Part shown: positions 9,092-19,740 of the stretch, one piece after another | Numbering within the stretch: the first letter of the stretch is position 1 | Layout: each line of letters begins with the position of its first letter | From: Hoplostethus atlanticus | Lineage: Eukaryota; Chordata; Actinopteri; Trachichthyiformes; Trachichthyidae | DNA: 64,000 bases | Reading direction: 5' to 3' | NCBI GenBank assembly: GCA_034670405.1 | Contig: JAXDDX010000283.1 | Span: forward strand, 267,570-331,569 | Translations under genes and position numbers: made by a program | The notes under the pieces: generated by a model | The model's input: only the letters and a program-made list of their open reading frames with translations | Database searches by the model: none | Told to the model about the DNA's origin: nothing

Positions 9092-11242
9092 GTGCCTTTC
9101 AGCAGGTTGGCGATGGACATCGTGGGGCCCCTGCCAAAAAGTAGCCGGGGCCACAGGTTCATCCTGGTCCTGGTGGACTATGCCACCCACTTCCCTGAAG
9201 CCATCCCATTACGGACCGCCAGCACCCAAGCCGTCGCCCGAGAGCTACTCCTCCTCTTCTCCCGGGTAGGCCTCCCCCATGAAATACTAACGGACCAGGG
9301 CTCCTGTTTTATGTCCAGGCTGATGGCTGCCATGTGTAAGAGACTACAAATTAAGAAACTCCGCACCTCAGTATACCACCCACAGACAGACGGGTTAGTT
9401 GAACGTTTTAACCAAACCCTGAAAAGCATGCTACGCAAGCTGACGGAGACTGATGCTAAAAACTGGGATCAGCTATTACCCCATGTTCTCTTTGCCATCC
9501 GGGAGGTTCCCCAAAGCTCGACGGGCTTCTCCCCGTTCGAACTGCTGTATGGACGACGACCCCGGGGGATTCTGGATTTAGCCAAGGAGGCCTGGGAGCA
9601 ACAACCGAGCCCCCAGCGGTCCGTCATTGAGCACATGGACCAAATGCATCACCGGATGGCACAGGTATGGCCCATGGTAAGGGAACACATGGAGAAGGCA
9701 CAGGCCACCCAAGCTAGACTGTATGACCGGGGGGCGCAATTAAGAGAATTTCAGGTGGGAGAGAAGGTGCTGGTCTTGGTCCCGACCTCCGAATGCAAGT
9801 TCCTGGCCCGGTGGCAGGGACCCTACGAGGTCGTGGAGAGGACTGGACCAGTCAACTACCGGGTAAGACAGCCGGGCCGCCGGAAGGCCCACCAGATATA
9901 CCACGTCAACCTGTTAAAGAAATGGCATGAACCCCCTCCTCCACCAGTGGTCGATTGGCAGGTCCCGCTCACCACCAAGGTCTATTGGCAGGTCCCGCTC
10001 ACCGCCCGTGCCAAGGAGAAGACGGCGTTCTCCACCCCGGACGGCTTATACCAGTACACTGTCCTGCCGTTCGGGGTCCACGGCGCCCCAGCCACATTCC
10101 AACGCATGATGGACCGTATCCTAAGACCCCTGCAATCCTTCGCGGCTGCATACATCGATGACATTGTGGTCCATAGCCCTGACTGGGCAACCCACCTACA
10201 GCACCTCCACGCAGTGCTGGAAGCCCTCCGGATGGCTGGTCTGGTTGCGAACCCAAAAAAATGCCACCTGGGCCTTGAGGAGGCCGAATACCTGGGGCAC
10301 ACTATCGGCCGGGGAAAAGTCAGGCCCCAACAGCGGAAGGTGGAAAGCATCACTAGCTGGCCCCGACCCGGCACCAAACGGCAGGTAAGGACCTTCCTGG
10401 GTCTGGTGGGATATTACTGTCAATTCATTCCCCACTATGCAGATCTAGCAGGGCCCCTGCACGACCTGACCCGGGCCCGACAGCCACACCAGGTCAAGTG
10501 GACCCCCGAGACCGACGCCGCCTTCCAGGTACTCCGGGACGCACTCTGTGAGGAGCCAGTCCTGGCGGCTCCTAACTTCAGCCTCCCCTTCGTCCTCCAG
10601 ACGGATGCCTCGGACGCAGGACTAGGGGCCGTCCTCTCCCAGGTGACTGACAATGACGAACACCCCATCCTCTACATAAGTCGTAAGTTACTTAAGCATG
10701 AAAAGAACTACGCTATTGTAGAGAAAGAATGCCTCGCCATTAAATGGGCCACCCAAAAATTGCGATATTACTTATTGGGAAGAAAATTCACCCTAGTGAC
10801 TGACCATGCACCACTGAAATGGATGGCCACTAACCGAGACAGAAATGCACGGGTTACGCGCTGGTTTCTTGAGTTGCAGAACTACCACTTCACCGTGGAA
10901 CATCGCCCTGGAAAACTGCATGGTAATGCGGATGCCCTCTCCCGCCGCAGGGAGTGCCTCTGGGCTGCAGCTCCCTGCCACAGCATGGAGCTGAAGAGGG
11001 GGATATGTGATAGACCGGTCCCACAGCACCCACGACCCCAGCAGCGTCACCTGGGAGTAGTGGTGGACCATGTCTATTACCACAGGGAGATCCTGGGAGA
11101 CTGGGGAACACACGGCTGCTCCCCATCAGTAATCAGGCAGGGGAGCAGGCCTTCAAAAACCCACAGCACGCCTCAGGAGACAGAGAGGAAGGTGGTTGCA
11201 AGAAGGAAGGCAAACCGAATCTCTACAGAGGGTAAGGAGTGA
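9092..11242 (+). CDS. Gmr1-1 integrase-RT(partial)-RNase H polyprotein, 716 aa
   Basis: Residues 1-120 are the integrase core with the DDE triad at D9 (AMDIVGP), D68 (ILTDQG) and E104 (GLVERF), spacing 35 between the last two. A GPY/F-like module follows (FLARWQGPYEVVERTGPVNY, YHVNLLKKW). The frame then jumps into the RT palm at YWQVPLTARAKEK: the fingers part of RT is deleted, with a 30-bp tandem duplication at the junction (9954-10003). YIDD is at residues 354-357. RNase H follows, with TDASDAGLGAVL, EKECLAIKWA and TDHAPLKW, ending in GNADALSRR. The last residues run into the LTR at 11006. The frame is fully open, but the RT cannot be functional without its fingers domain. The ATG at 9092 is simply the first after the nonsense codon. 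Confidence 0.85.
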   Translation: MPFSRLAMDIVGPLPKSSRGHRFILVLVDYATHFPEAIPLRTASTQAVARELLLLFSRVGLPHEILTDQGSCFMSRLMAAMCKRLQIKKLRTSVYHPQTDGLVERFNQTLKSMLRKLTETDAKNWDQLLPHVLFAIREVPQSSTGFSPFELLYGRRPRGILDLAKEAWEQQPSPQRSVIEHMDQMHHRMAQVWPMVREHMEKAQATQARLYDRGAQLREFQVGEKVLVLVPTSECKFLARWQGPYEVVERTGPVNYRVRQPGRRKAHQIYHVNLLKKWHEPPPPPVVDWQVPLTTKVYWQVPLTARAKEKTAFSTPDGLYQYTVLPFGVHGAPATFQRMMDRILRPLQSFAAAYIDDIVVHSPDWATHLQHLHAVLEALRMAGLVANPKKCHLGLEEAEYLGHTIGRGKVRPQQRKVESITSWPRPGTKRQVRTFLGLVGYYCQFIPHYADLAGPLHDLTRARQPHQVKWTPETDAAFQVLRDALCEEPVLAAPNFSLPFVLQTDASDAGLGAVLSQVTDNDEHPILYISRKLLKHEKNYAIVEKECLAIKWATQKLRYYLLGRKFTLVTDHAPLKWMATNRDRNARVTRWFLELQNYHFTVEHRPGKLHGNADALSRRRECLWAAAPCHSMELKRGICDRPVPQHPRPQQRHLGVVVDHVYYHREILGDWGTHGCSPSVIRQGSRPSKTHSTPQETERKVVARRKANRISTEGKE

Positions 11243-11608
11243 GGAAGGAGGAGAGTGAACGAAGAGCTGTGATTGATTATTCTGTGTGTGACCCCCAGAA
11301 CGGCTGGACCAAGGCGGACCCCGAACCCCGGCAACCCGACCCCAAGCAAACGGCCAACGACCACGAGAATTGGATAACGGACAAGGTAGCAACAACCTAA
11401 CCTGGACCCTCCCTCTAACTCTCACCCCCTCTCCTCTCTCTCTGCCCACCCAGGCTCCCCAGGACCCCGACTCCCCGAACCGGCACGGCAGCTACCCCGA
11501 GGCCGGACCACCACCCCACGTCACTCCCTACCCCCCACACGCTCGCAAATAAAGAAACACGCTTCTAAAAACGGACAGTGTCTCCTCCTTTCCCCTCAGC
11601 TTGTCACA
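11006..11608 (+). repeat. 3' LTR of Gmr1-type copy 1
   Basis: It starts TGTGATAGACC directly after a polypurine tract and has a likely end TTGTCACA. A poly(A) signal AATAAA lies at about 11549, leaving about 55 bases of R-U5-like sequence. The end is not certain, because TGTCACA is also a plausible start for the next LTR-like block, and the two could alternatively be one LTR running to 12177. No 5' partner is present. Confidence 0.6.
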
Positions 11609-12177
11609 ACGTCTATTCTATCAAGTTGGCACGGTCTCGGCTGTGCCTCCAGTGTTCCCCGTGTGTCTCTACCTGTCTGTCCCTGTGTTTGTGTTGGCGG
11701 GCGTGGTTTCAGACTCCGGCTCCTCCTCGGCTCATCACCATCTCCCGCTCACCTGTTCTACCCCGCACACCTGCCATCCATCTACTCATCACCACCAGTA
11801 GTAAAACCCCGGCTTTCCTCCCACTCATCGCCAGATCGTTGATTCAGCCACTGTGGTATTCCTCGTCTCCGGCTCCTAGAATTGTGTGTTCTAGTTAATC
11901 CCTTGTTTCTCTGCGTCTCGCTAACCTTACTCTCCTCTGCCTCAGGATCATTGCCTGCAACCCAGCCCATCATCTCGTCTCTCTGTCTACCTGCCTGTTC
12001 ACCACCTGCTTGCCTTGCCAGCCGCATCCATCATCGGTTTCTCCGGCTTCACCCTGCTTCTGCCTCCTGCTCCTTGCCCTGCCTCCGCTCCAGCCTACCC
12101 CCCGGGTCCTTCCCTCAATAAATCATTATTTTCCCTTACTCTGAGTTCGGCTCTGCATTTGGGTCCAACCCGTGACA
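11603..12177 (+). repeat. Second LTR-like block (solo or truncated gypsy LTR)
   Basis: The block can be read from TGTCACAACG to AACCCGTGACA, giving inverted TGTCAC/GTGACA ends. It has a C/T-rich body, a poly(A) signal (CTCAATAAATCATT, about 12114-12127) and the phrase CTGCATTTGGGTCCAACC, which I associate with fish gypsy LTR ends. No TSD was found, so it may be truncated at the left by the preceding LTR or be part of it. Confidence 0.5.
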
Positions 12178-12228
12178 TTGCAACACAAGTGCTGTTTAAT
12201 TATATGCTGTTGCCTTTAGGCATTCACC

Positions 12229-12474
12229 ATGTCAGATTCTAACGATATCTATGGGATAGGGCATGACTTGAAAAAGAACCAGGATGTTACCTCTGAGTCC
12301 ACGGGTCAAAGAAGGAGCATCCGTATTGTTGGAAAACAGACTGAGGTCACCCAATTGCCAGCAGCTGAAATCGTGGCTGATCTCATTGAGGCGGGCATTG
12401 CTCCAGACCTAGGTCTACAGTTCAAGATCTGGCTAACGTGGTCGAGGAAGCATCTGCTCCGGCGTCTGATATAG
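12229..12474 (+). CDS. Unrecognised 81-aa frame with Kozak start and upstream acceptor
   Basis: The ATG has a good context (TTCACCATGT) and is preceded by a pyrimidine-rich acceptor-like GTTGCCTTTAG 9-10 bases upstream. The peptide starts MSDSNDIYGIGHDLKK, is polar, and has RRSIRI followed by an acidic/hydrophobic helix-like part (EIVADLIEAGIAPDLG). A frame change near 12410 would extend the reading as DLANVVEEAS. I do not recognise the family. Position directly 3' of an LTR-like end suggests the first coding exon of an LTR element, or an unrelated transposon. Confidence 0.3.
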   Translation: MSDSNDIYGIGHDLKKNQDVTSESTGQRRSIRIVGKQTEVTQLPAAEIVADLIEAGIAPDLGLQFKIWLTWSRKHLLRRLI

Positions 12475-14295
12475 ATATCGTGGCCATAGAGAGGCCATCT
12501 TCTAAGAGCTCCTGGTGGAGGGATAACTGTGTGAATTTTTGAAAGTGTGAAGGACTTCACTATCCAGAAATTCAATAAGTTGACTAAGACATTTTGTTTA
12601 CTAAATGTCTTAATCTTAGTGTCTGGTGGGGGTGGTTCAGGCAATCGTTGCTTAGTCCAGCTTTCTCTGCTCACTTTTGGAGTTCACACTTAAGTTTTGA
12701 TTTGTCACTTCCTGTGTGGAGAAGGTTTCCCACCAGTGTCCATACCCAACACCATAATTTAATTTGGGTAAATAGGGTGAATCTAAGGTGTCTCAATTTG
12801 GGAGGACAGGCCACTCTTTTCTGCTCACTCTGTTCAACTTTGTGATTTAGGCTGATAAGATTTTGCCTAAGGCATCTTTACATTTTTCAGTAGAAATTGT
12901 TGCAGAAAGCAATTGGCAGCAGGCAACATGTTATTTTGAGCTGGGCACCTTTCAAATCAACTAACTGAAGGAATTAGCTGTGAGCTAACTGAATGCACTG
13001 CAACTGACCTCTGATACTTTACAGATGCCTTTATTCCAACCAGGCTCTTCATGGAAGATCAAGCTGCCTATTACACGACGTCTTCCTGCCTTTGGACAAT
13101 AAACTCGTCTAAGCTTTAAGCTGATAGTGGCTCATCAGGGCCCACCTGACAAGTTTCCGTTACACGCACATGCGCCTTTTCCGGGTATGCTATGAGCTCA
13201 GTTCCCTGACTTTCTAGCCTTGAAGACATGTCTGAAGGCAGAAACAATAGTAAATGTGACACGTTGCTCAGAGTTGTTAAAGAAATTAGTTAATCTCCAG
13301 GCAGGGGTCACTCAGTCATCTGTAAAGAAGTTAGATGACACTGAAAACAAAGAGCCTGCCGACTGGGATTAGCATGAGGCGAGGTTCTCATGCTATGGAT
13401 GGCTGAGGCTGAAAAATGTGTGTGTGTGTGTGTGTGTGGGTGTGTGTGTGTCAATCCTTGTATATGCATTGTAAATAATTGTGTGTCTGTGTGTTTCCTC
13501 TAGTCCCTTCAAGGATGACTTCCAGGGGACTACATCAGTTTACAAATGATCTGAAAGAGCATGTCTGGTCAGAGATAAAGAAGAACTGAATGGATGGATG
13601 GAGGAGGAATGGAGATCAAACAGGTGGATGGAGGAAAGGGAGGAGAGCTAAAAACACTATCAGTTACCCCCTCGCTCCACTACAGCCAGTCAGCTATCAG
13701 CCATGCTCCAAGCTCAAAAATGAGGTTAAATTCTGAATGGCTGACGCTGGCTTTCATTCTCATATAGTAAGTTGATGTCATGATAAATAAAGTTAATGTT
13801 GGTTGTTTTCTGGTGTATTGTGATACGGAAAAAAACACACATTCAACCAGAGAAGAAGAACTAGCCAGTGTAATCAGCTGCTGTAGTGTTTGGTTGGATT
13901 GAAAACCTGCAGACGCCCCCCATGAACCATGGTTGAGAACCTCTAGAGTCTGGCTGTAGTTAGTTTCACCTCAGCTTTTCTTTACATTTGTGCACATAGT
14001 GAAAAAATTCACAGCAATACTTAATGATGATGACTCTGGTCCAGACGCTTTCCCTCTCTGCTCCTCTTTCAAAATAAAAGCTTTATTGGAGTTTGAGTGT
14101 CAGAATGATGGCACCTTAGGTTGAAACTTTGAGGTTAGAGCCTCAGGCCCCTACAGTAATTAGATAAGGTATTTTTTTTTATTTTAAAAAGATTAAAACA
14201 AAGTTATTTAACTTTATGACAGCTGCAACTCAGGTTTGACTGAGTTTAATTGATTAAGTGACTGATAAAGTATGCAAGATTTATTGAGTAATGAG

Positions 14296-14296
<1 letters not shown>
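12475..14296. other. Mostly unassigned, with dispersed repeat pieces
   Basis: About 12685-12845 resembles, in reverse complement, 54010-54230: both share CACTTCCTGTGTGGAG, TTTCCCACCAGTG and AAGGTGTCTCAATT. About 13880-13955 shares ATTGAAAACCTGCAGAC and the TTGAGAACC phrase with 62958-63050. A GT microsatellite occupies 13417-13451. No coding sequence was recognised. Confidence 0.5.
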
Positions 14297-14329
<33 letters not shown>

Positions 14330-14342
14330 CATCCATCTATCT
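14294..14342. repeat. (TCTA)n microsatellite
   Basis: About ten uninterrupted TCTA units are followed by two TCCA variants. A few more TCTA units recur at about 14780-14803 after the LINE tail, so the LINE fragment lies between two tetranucleotide tracts. Confidence 0.95.
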
Positions 14343-14384
14343 GGCAACTATAAATCTGAGCTAATGGTCTAGAACCAAAATACA

Positions 14385-14785
14385 TCGCTGACATGCTCAC
14401 AGTATATGAACCTTCCAGACCCTCAGGTCAACTGGGACAGGTCTGCTAACTGTTCCCAGAGTTAAAACAAAATACGGTGAAGCAACGTTTAGTTACTATG
14501 CAACAGATAGCTGGAATAAACTTCCATAAGAACTGAGAATTGCTCCCACAATAACTACTTTTAAGTCCAGACTAAAAACGTTTCTGTTCACCACCACTTT
14601 CTGCTGAACTGTAAACTTGCACGATGACTTTTATTCCTTTTGCATTGTGATTTCATTTTTTTAAATGTTTTTTTTATAAATGTCCTTGTTTTAAAAGTAT
14701 TTTAATGCCTCATGTAAAGCACTTTGAACTGCCTTATGTATGAAAGGTGCTATATAAATAAACTTGCCTGGCCTTGCCTATCTAT
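14385..14785 (+). mobile_element. 3' end of a non-LTR retrotransposon (Rex1/CR1-like)
   Basis: The 5' part translates, with stops, to the C-terminal region typical of CR1/Rex-group ORF2 (TATGAACCTTCCAGACCCTC encoding a YEPSRP-like stretch, then TTTAAGTCCAGACTAAAAAC). The 3' untranslated end has TGTAAAGCACTTTGAACTGC, then GGTGCTATATAAATAAACTT and a TGCCTGGCCTTGCC tail, a structure I know from fish Rex1-type elements. It is strongly 5'-truncated and inactive. Confidence 0.7.
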
Positions 14786-15344
14786 ATAGCTATCTATCTA
14801 TCTGGTCAATGTGGTCATTTTTTAAATCCAAATTATACTGAAAAAAATAACAGGACATTTAGCAAGACACAGAAGATAAAGAATAGCAATATTTTATCAG
14901 CCCAAAATACACACCAAATGTGAAAAACATACTGAACAATGATTAACGGTCTGATTAAAAATGACAGATGCTGGTATCGCTTACTCACTTGCTTGTTTGC
15001 TTGCTCTGATATAATGTTCTTACATTAATCTTAGAAACAAACTTGGGGATGAGAAACTCAATTTGAATAAGCATTTGAATATGCGTACTTCTAGGAAATA
15101 TATCCAAATATACAAGGAGCAGACATATGGCTGGATGTCATATCAAGTTTGAGACTTTTGTCTTTGTATGCTCACTGTGTATTAGCCTTGGTGCATAACA
15201 TGGAAATAAACAGATATAAAAGTGCACAATTATCTATTATTTTCCTGGGTGAGCCCCGTCTCTGGTTACCCACTGACTAACAATTCAGCATCAGTCAGCT
15301 AACAACATACTGATGTTGTGCTGAGGTCAGTGGAAAAGAGCCTA

Positions 15345-15405
15345 CAGTGTGTGTGTGTGTGTGTGTGTGTGTGCGCATGCATGCGTGCGTGTGAGTGTGT
15401 GTATT
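15345..15405. repeat. GT microsatellite with GC-GT variants
   Basis: A pure GT run is followed by GCGCATGCATGCGTGCGTG, a stretch of alternating purine-pyrimidine that could favour Z-DNA. The frame starting at 15349 begins in this tract and is not considered coding. Confidence 0.9.
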
Positions 15406-16960
15406 CGTGTCATCAGACCAACACGGAGAGCCAAAATACTGTGGAAGTCAGAAGGCCAGCAATTTCCATGTCGTACTGATTTCTCCACATGCTACTATCA
15501 CCTCACCACGCTTACCATTCGTGCTACATTTCCATCAGGAGCAGATGAGTGGCTGAAAGTGCATCCAAAGAAAAGGGAAGCAGAAATCACAATAAACCTC
15601 AACCCAATCAATTATGGGACTAGTGGATGTATCTTGTGTGTCTTTCCTGGCAAGGTTAGTCTCTGTTTAGACAGGACTCTCATCCACACTGATAGATGAT
15701 TCCGTGATTCGCATCCGTTTTTCTTCCATCCCTCAGGCAAAAAAAGCCCTCTACATCTGTTTTGGTTGAAAGAGTCGTTTTTGCTAAATCTACTCCAAAC
15801 AGCACATTATTGGGTTAGGTTGACATCAATTGTACCATTGCACCAAATTGTCTAGTGCTGTTTCAAAACCAAATCAGCAATAATGATACATGATACATGC
15901 AAGAACCTATAAAATGCCCACTGAATTCCAGCACGGCACCAAAAAAAAAAAAAGAATTCATAGAACAGAGGTTGCTCACCCAGAGAGTGGGTGGTCCAAT
16001 CACAGATTTGATTTAATTATGTATTTACTGACAAAAAAACAACAAATATTCATATTTGGTTTCATAAAAAGTAAGGAAAAAAAATAACTTGTGGAGAAAA
16101 GTGTCACAAATGCATACCAAATAAAGTAAAGTAGAATTAATAACCAACTTAACAATGAATACTGTCGAATATGTCCTATTTTTATGAACTACTGTTCATG
16201 TACAGTGTGTCCTGAGGTTTGCGTTGTAAATTGCAGAAGTCCATTTTAATGTATGTTTTAAGTAATAGCCAGATGGATTTCTGATGGAGACTATTAAGAT
16301 AAAATGTGCCATAAAAAGCCAAACATTTGTGCTGTAAAAAAGAGAGAGGGAAAGGCGTCCAGATGTAAGCTAGGGCTTGTTGGAGGCGAAGCAGTCTGAC
16401 TGGAGTTTAATGAGATATATTTCTGTGGGATTTCTGCACTAATTACCCTCCCCAACATCTCAACCCAGCCCACCAGCCTCTCTCTCCCCTAATGTTTCAT
16501 CAAAAAACTCTAAAAGCCCTCAGGAATGTATGAGTGGGCATCGCACTTCTGATCAGCAGACCTGGAAGACAAAAAGTGTGTGAATAAGTTACAAATTACT
16601 GAGATGCTGCTTGAAAAAGTGACTATTCTAATTGCCTGAACTCAGGGTATCGGCATGTTTAAGGAACCCAACTTTTTAAAGATCATTTTAATGCTACCCG
16701 GAATTCAATTTAAAACCAATTTAACAGCCAGAAATCTGTCAAAACCAGCATATTTATGATTGAACATAGCTTATGAAAGTTCTGAAACTGTGAAACACCA
16801 GGAAATTAAATGTTTTGGGACACAATGTCCAATATGGCATATTGTATTAACTCTGTATTAATCTAGGTGTAGATATGTATGTGGGTCAAACTTGACATAA
16901 GAATATAATTTTGCCCAAATATAATCATATCAGCCTGGAAAAATGTAATTGAAATGATGT
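15406..16960. other. Unassigned, AT-rich, no recognised feature
   Basis: Only short unremarkable frames occur. No terminal repeats, retroelement motifs or tRNA-like sequences were seen. Confidence 0.4.
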
Positions 16961-16964
16961 TTTA

Positions 16965-17255
16965 CTCTAGCTAGCTAGCTAAGAGGCTACAGCTGTTTGG
17001 ATGTGGTGGGTAGGCTAACAAGCTAACATTACTTGTTTAGCCTACCAGAGCTAAAGTTAGAAGCCACAGTATCTGAGACTACTTACACACCAGTAACAAT
17101 CTCAGCCACTTTCCTCTAGCAAGCTAGCTAGCTAAGTGGCTACAGCTGTATGGATGTGATGGGTAGGCTAACAAGGTAGGCTAACAAGCTAACATTACTT
17201 GTTTAGCCTATATATAGCAGTTACAATCTCAGCCACTTTCCTCCATGCATTATTT
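16965..17255. repeat. Imperfect tandem duplication, unit about 150 bp
   Basis: Two direct copies (about 16969-17118 and 17120-17252) share GCTAGCTAGCTAAG, GGCTACAGCTGT, GGGTAGGCTAACAAGC, TAACATTACTTGTTTAGCC and CAATCTCAGCCACTTTCCTC. The second has an extra small duplication of GTAGGCTAACAA and lacks a central segment. It looks like a local duplication of otherwise single-copy DNA. Confidence 0.8.
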
Positions 17256-18905
17256 TGTTTGTCAAAATCTTTATGAGCTGATAGATATAGTTCGCAAAAT
17301 CCCAACGGCCACAATAATTCTTCCATCAAATCTTCCATTGCAAGATTAAATGGATCTAGCAGAACAAAAATTGAATGAATTTGAGAACCAGATTTTTGCC
17401 CAAATGCTTTTTGTTCTCACACTGCTCAATGGCATAATATGAAATCGTTTCAATATATATATAATATAGTCATTGCATCGCAGGCCTGGTTCGTGTCGCC
17501 AAATAACCCATCATCCCGTGTGCACATGGTTACTTGCATCACAATGAATGGCAGTGAATGAATGGAGGCAAACTGCCACATGAAATCATGTTTGCTGTGC
17601 AACTGGCATTAGTCCAGTGGTAGATAACTTACTCTTATGTGCTATTTTTGAAGTATATCCTGGTGTATATGCAGTAACAGTATTCATTTCTACAACGTTC
17701 ATAATGGTGGATCTAATCTAATATTTACTGGTTTCAGAGGCTAATGAGTTATTAGCTGAGGTATTGCACAGCGTATTCATTATAGTATATCATTAGAGAG
17801 AGAGAATATAATTGCTTACTTTAATCACCAAAAGAGCCCTCTCACTCCACAACACAAGAAGGTATACTGTTTCAAATACCTCTGAAATCGTAGTGGGAAT
17901 CACCTCCGCCAGGCCAGAGGCCAATAATATCTAATCAATCATAATATTTTGATTACATTTCCATTTAGGGAGTAAAACAAAGTGATCACTGGGACCCCTC
18001 CAGTTATCTAATTTTCTCTCTCCCGTTGCCTTTTAATCTGCAAAGTTTATATTCTGCAATTCGTAGCTAAGTAAGAATGTTATTTTCACTGTGGGAATGA
18101 CACAATTGCTCATTTTAACAATGACTGAAAATCCCAGTGAGGGAATGAAGGAGCTGTATGTGAGCTGAAGACTCTGCCAGAGTTCAGCTGGGGTTGGCAG
18201 ATTGTGCTTCATAATAAAACAAGAGGCTAGCAAAGTATACCTCAAATTAGCACAGAGTGCCATAAATTCCAATATAATAGTAATAATTCAACAATTCAAC
18301 TGAGTTACATCATACTGTTAAGAATATATTTGGACCGCTTTCCACAATTTATGCACCCCTCAAGACTCAGATAGTTCCGAATCATTGTTTTTCTAGTCAT
18401 TTAGAACATTTCAACAATTTCAGTACATATATATACACCATTAGTGAATTGTAAATGCTGACTGTAATCCTTCACTGTTGAGTTCAGCAATTGTTGATAT
18501 AAACTACATACATGTTCATAACTCACCTTACATCACTTTAAATTCCTTAAATGAGCTTAAAGCATTCAGTAGAATATACTGACTATACACACTATATACT
18601 GTAACCCCTGTAGGAGTGGAATGACATGGGATGAGTGCAACAGTGTTGGACATAATAAAGTATTCCCATTAAATGGTGTATTTGCATCTCTGTAAGCATC
18701 CTCTTTAAGAAATATGATGCATAATTAAGTGGAGGTCAAATAATCTGAACTCACATTAAATCATTTTTAATGTCAACCTGACAATAGGAGGTACATCCTG
18801 TCAAACCACTCAACATTTAAAGGGGACCTATTATGGGAAAACAACTTATTCCTGGCCCTTATACATGTTCCACATGTTACCATTGACTTTAGTAGCTGAA
18901 ATAAA
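17256..18905. other. Unassigned, no recognised gene
   Basis: A minus-strand 79-codon frame at 18033-18272 has no recognisable motif. Near 18820 the phrase AAAGGGGACCTATTATGGGA resembles the end of a common fish repeat, and a minus-strand gypsy element begins abruptly at about 18906. Confidence 0.4.
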
Positions 18906-19740
18906 TCACCGTTTCCGGCTCCAGGGTGTCCAAAAAGTGGTCAAGTAGCTGCTGGGCTCGTCCAGCTTGCACTGCAGGAAGGCATCTCTGGCATCTACCA
19001 GAGTGAAGACTCTAGCCTTGGGGAGCTTGTAGAGTATATCCTCTAGTGTGGGCATGATGTAATGTGACCGCCTCAGAGCCTGGTTGAGGTGTTTCGGATC
19101 AATGCATATCCGCAGCTTGTCTGGTTTCCTGACGATAACCATATTACTAATCCAGTCCATCGGCTCTGTGACTGGGGTGATGTGGCCCTCCGCTTTGTAT
19201 TTGTCGAGCTGAACCATCACTGCCTCCTTCATGGCGACTGGGGCGTTGCGGGGTGCACACTGGACTGGCTGAATTGCTGCATCTAACTCAAAGTGCACCT
19301 CACCTGGTATGGATTCAACCGGTGCAGTGAAAACATCCTGGTATTTGCCAATGAGTGTCTCTTTACTCAGGGGCCCAGCCTGGATATTGTCTACAGTGTT
19401 GAGGTCTGCCGGGATGGTAAAATGAATAAGCCCGAGGCGCTCACATGTGGACCCTGAGAGCAATGGCTGTTGACTAGTTTCGACTACTTCAAATTCTACG
19501 GTGTGTCTGCAGCCGCGCACAACACACTCTGTCACAAACAGACCCATGGAGGTCATCAACTGGCCTGATTAAAGCTTAAGTTTGGTGCTACTTGGCATGA
19601 GTTTGTCTCTGGGTGCAATTCGTATCTTGTCTTTAAGGCTCATGACGTCACACGTGGCCCCTGAATCGAGCTGGCATCGCTGTTTGTTATTCTTCAGTTG
19701 GAGAGTGATGAACCACTTCCTTCCTTTAGCTCCTACAGCC
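18906..19740 (-). pseudogene. Gypsy protease and N-terminal reverse transcriptase
   Basis: Upstream on the minus strand (19740-19565) the frame contains the retropepsin motif LDSGATCDVMS. After a stop (at about 19569) the 217-codon frame 19559-18906 holds the protease end (QPLLSGSTCERLGL), then a linker with KYQDVFTAPVESIPGE and the RT fingers: DWISNMVIVRKPDKLRICID, KHLNQAL, TLEDILYKLPKARVFTLVDA. RT stops at LDEPSSYLTTF, before the YxDD motif, where the element is truncated. It is non-functional. Confidence 0.85.

Larger units (their letters stand above)
8283..11608 (+). mobile_element. Gmr1-type Ty3/gypsy retrotransposon, copy 1 (5'-truncated)
   Basis: The order is protease remnant, linker, integrase zinc finger, integrase core, GPY/F-like module, partial reverse transcriptase, RNase H, polypurine tract, LTR. 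Integrase upstream of RT is the arrangement known from Gmr1 elements of fishes and other deuterostomes, whose sequences are gypsy-like although the order recalls Ty1/copia. The 5' LTR, gag and most of the protease are missing. The polypurine tract GAAGAGGGGGA (about 10993-11003) lies directly before the LTR start TGTGATAG. Coding parts are GC-rich and well preserved compared with the flanking DNA. Confidence 0.85.

Noticed and set aside
9982-10668. Minus-strand frames of 77-131 codons
   Set aside because: Antisense of the GC-rich Gmr1 RT/RNase H coding sequence; no motif of their own.
15349-15699. 116-codon frame beginning in a GT tract
   Set aside because: The N-terminus is Cys-Val repeats from the microsatellite; the remainder has no recognisable domain or conserved pattern.
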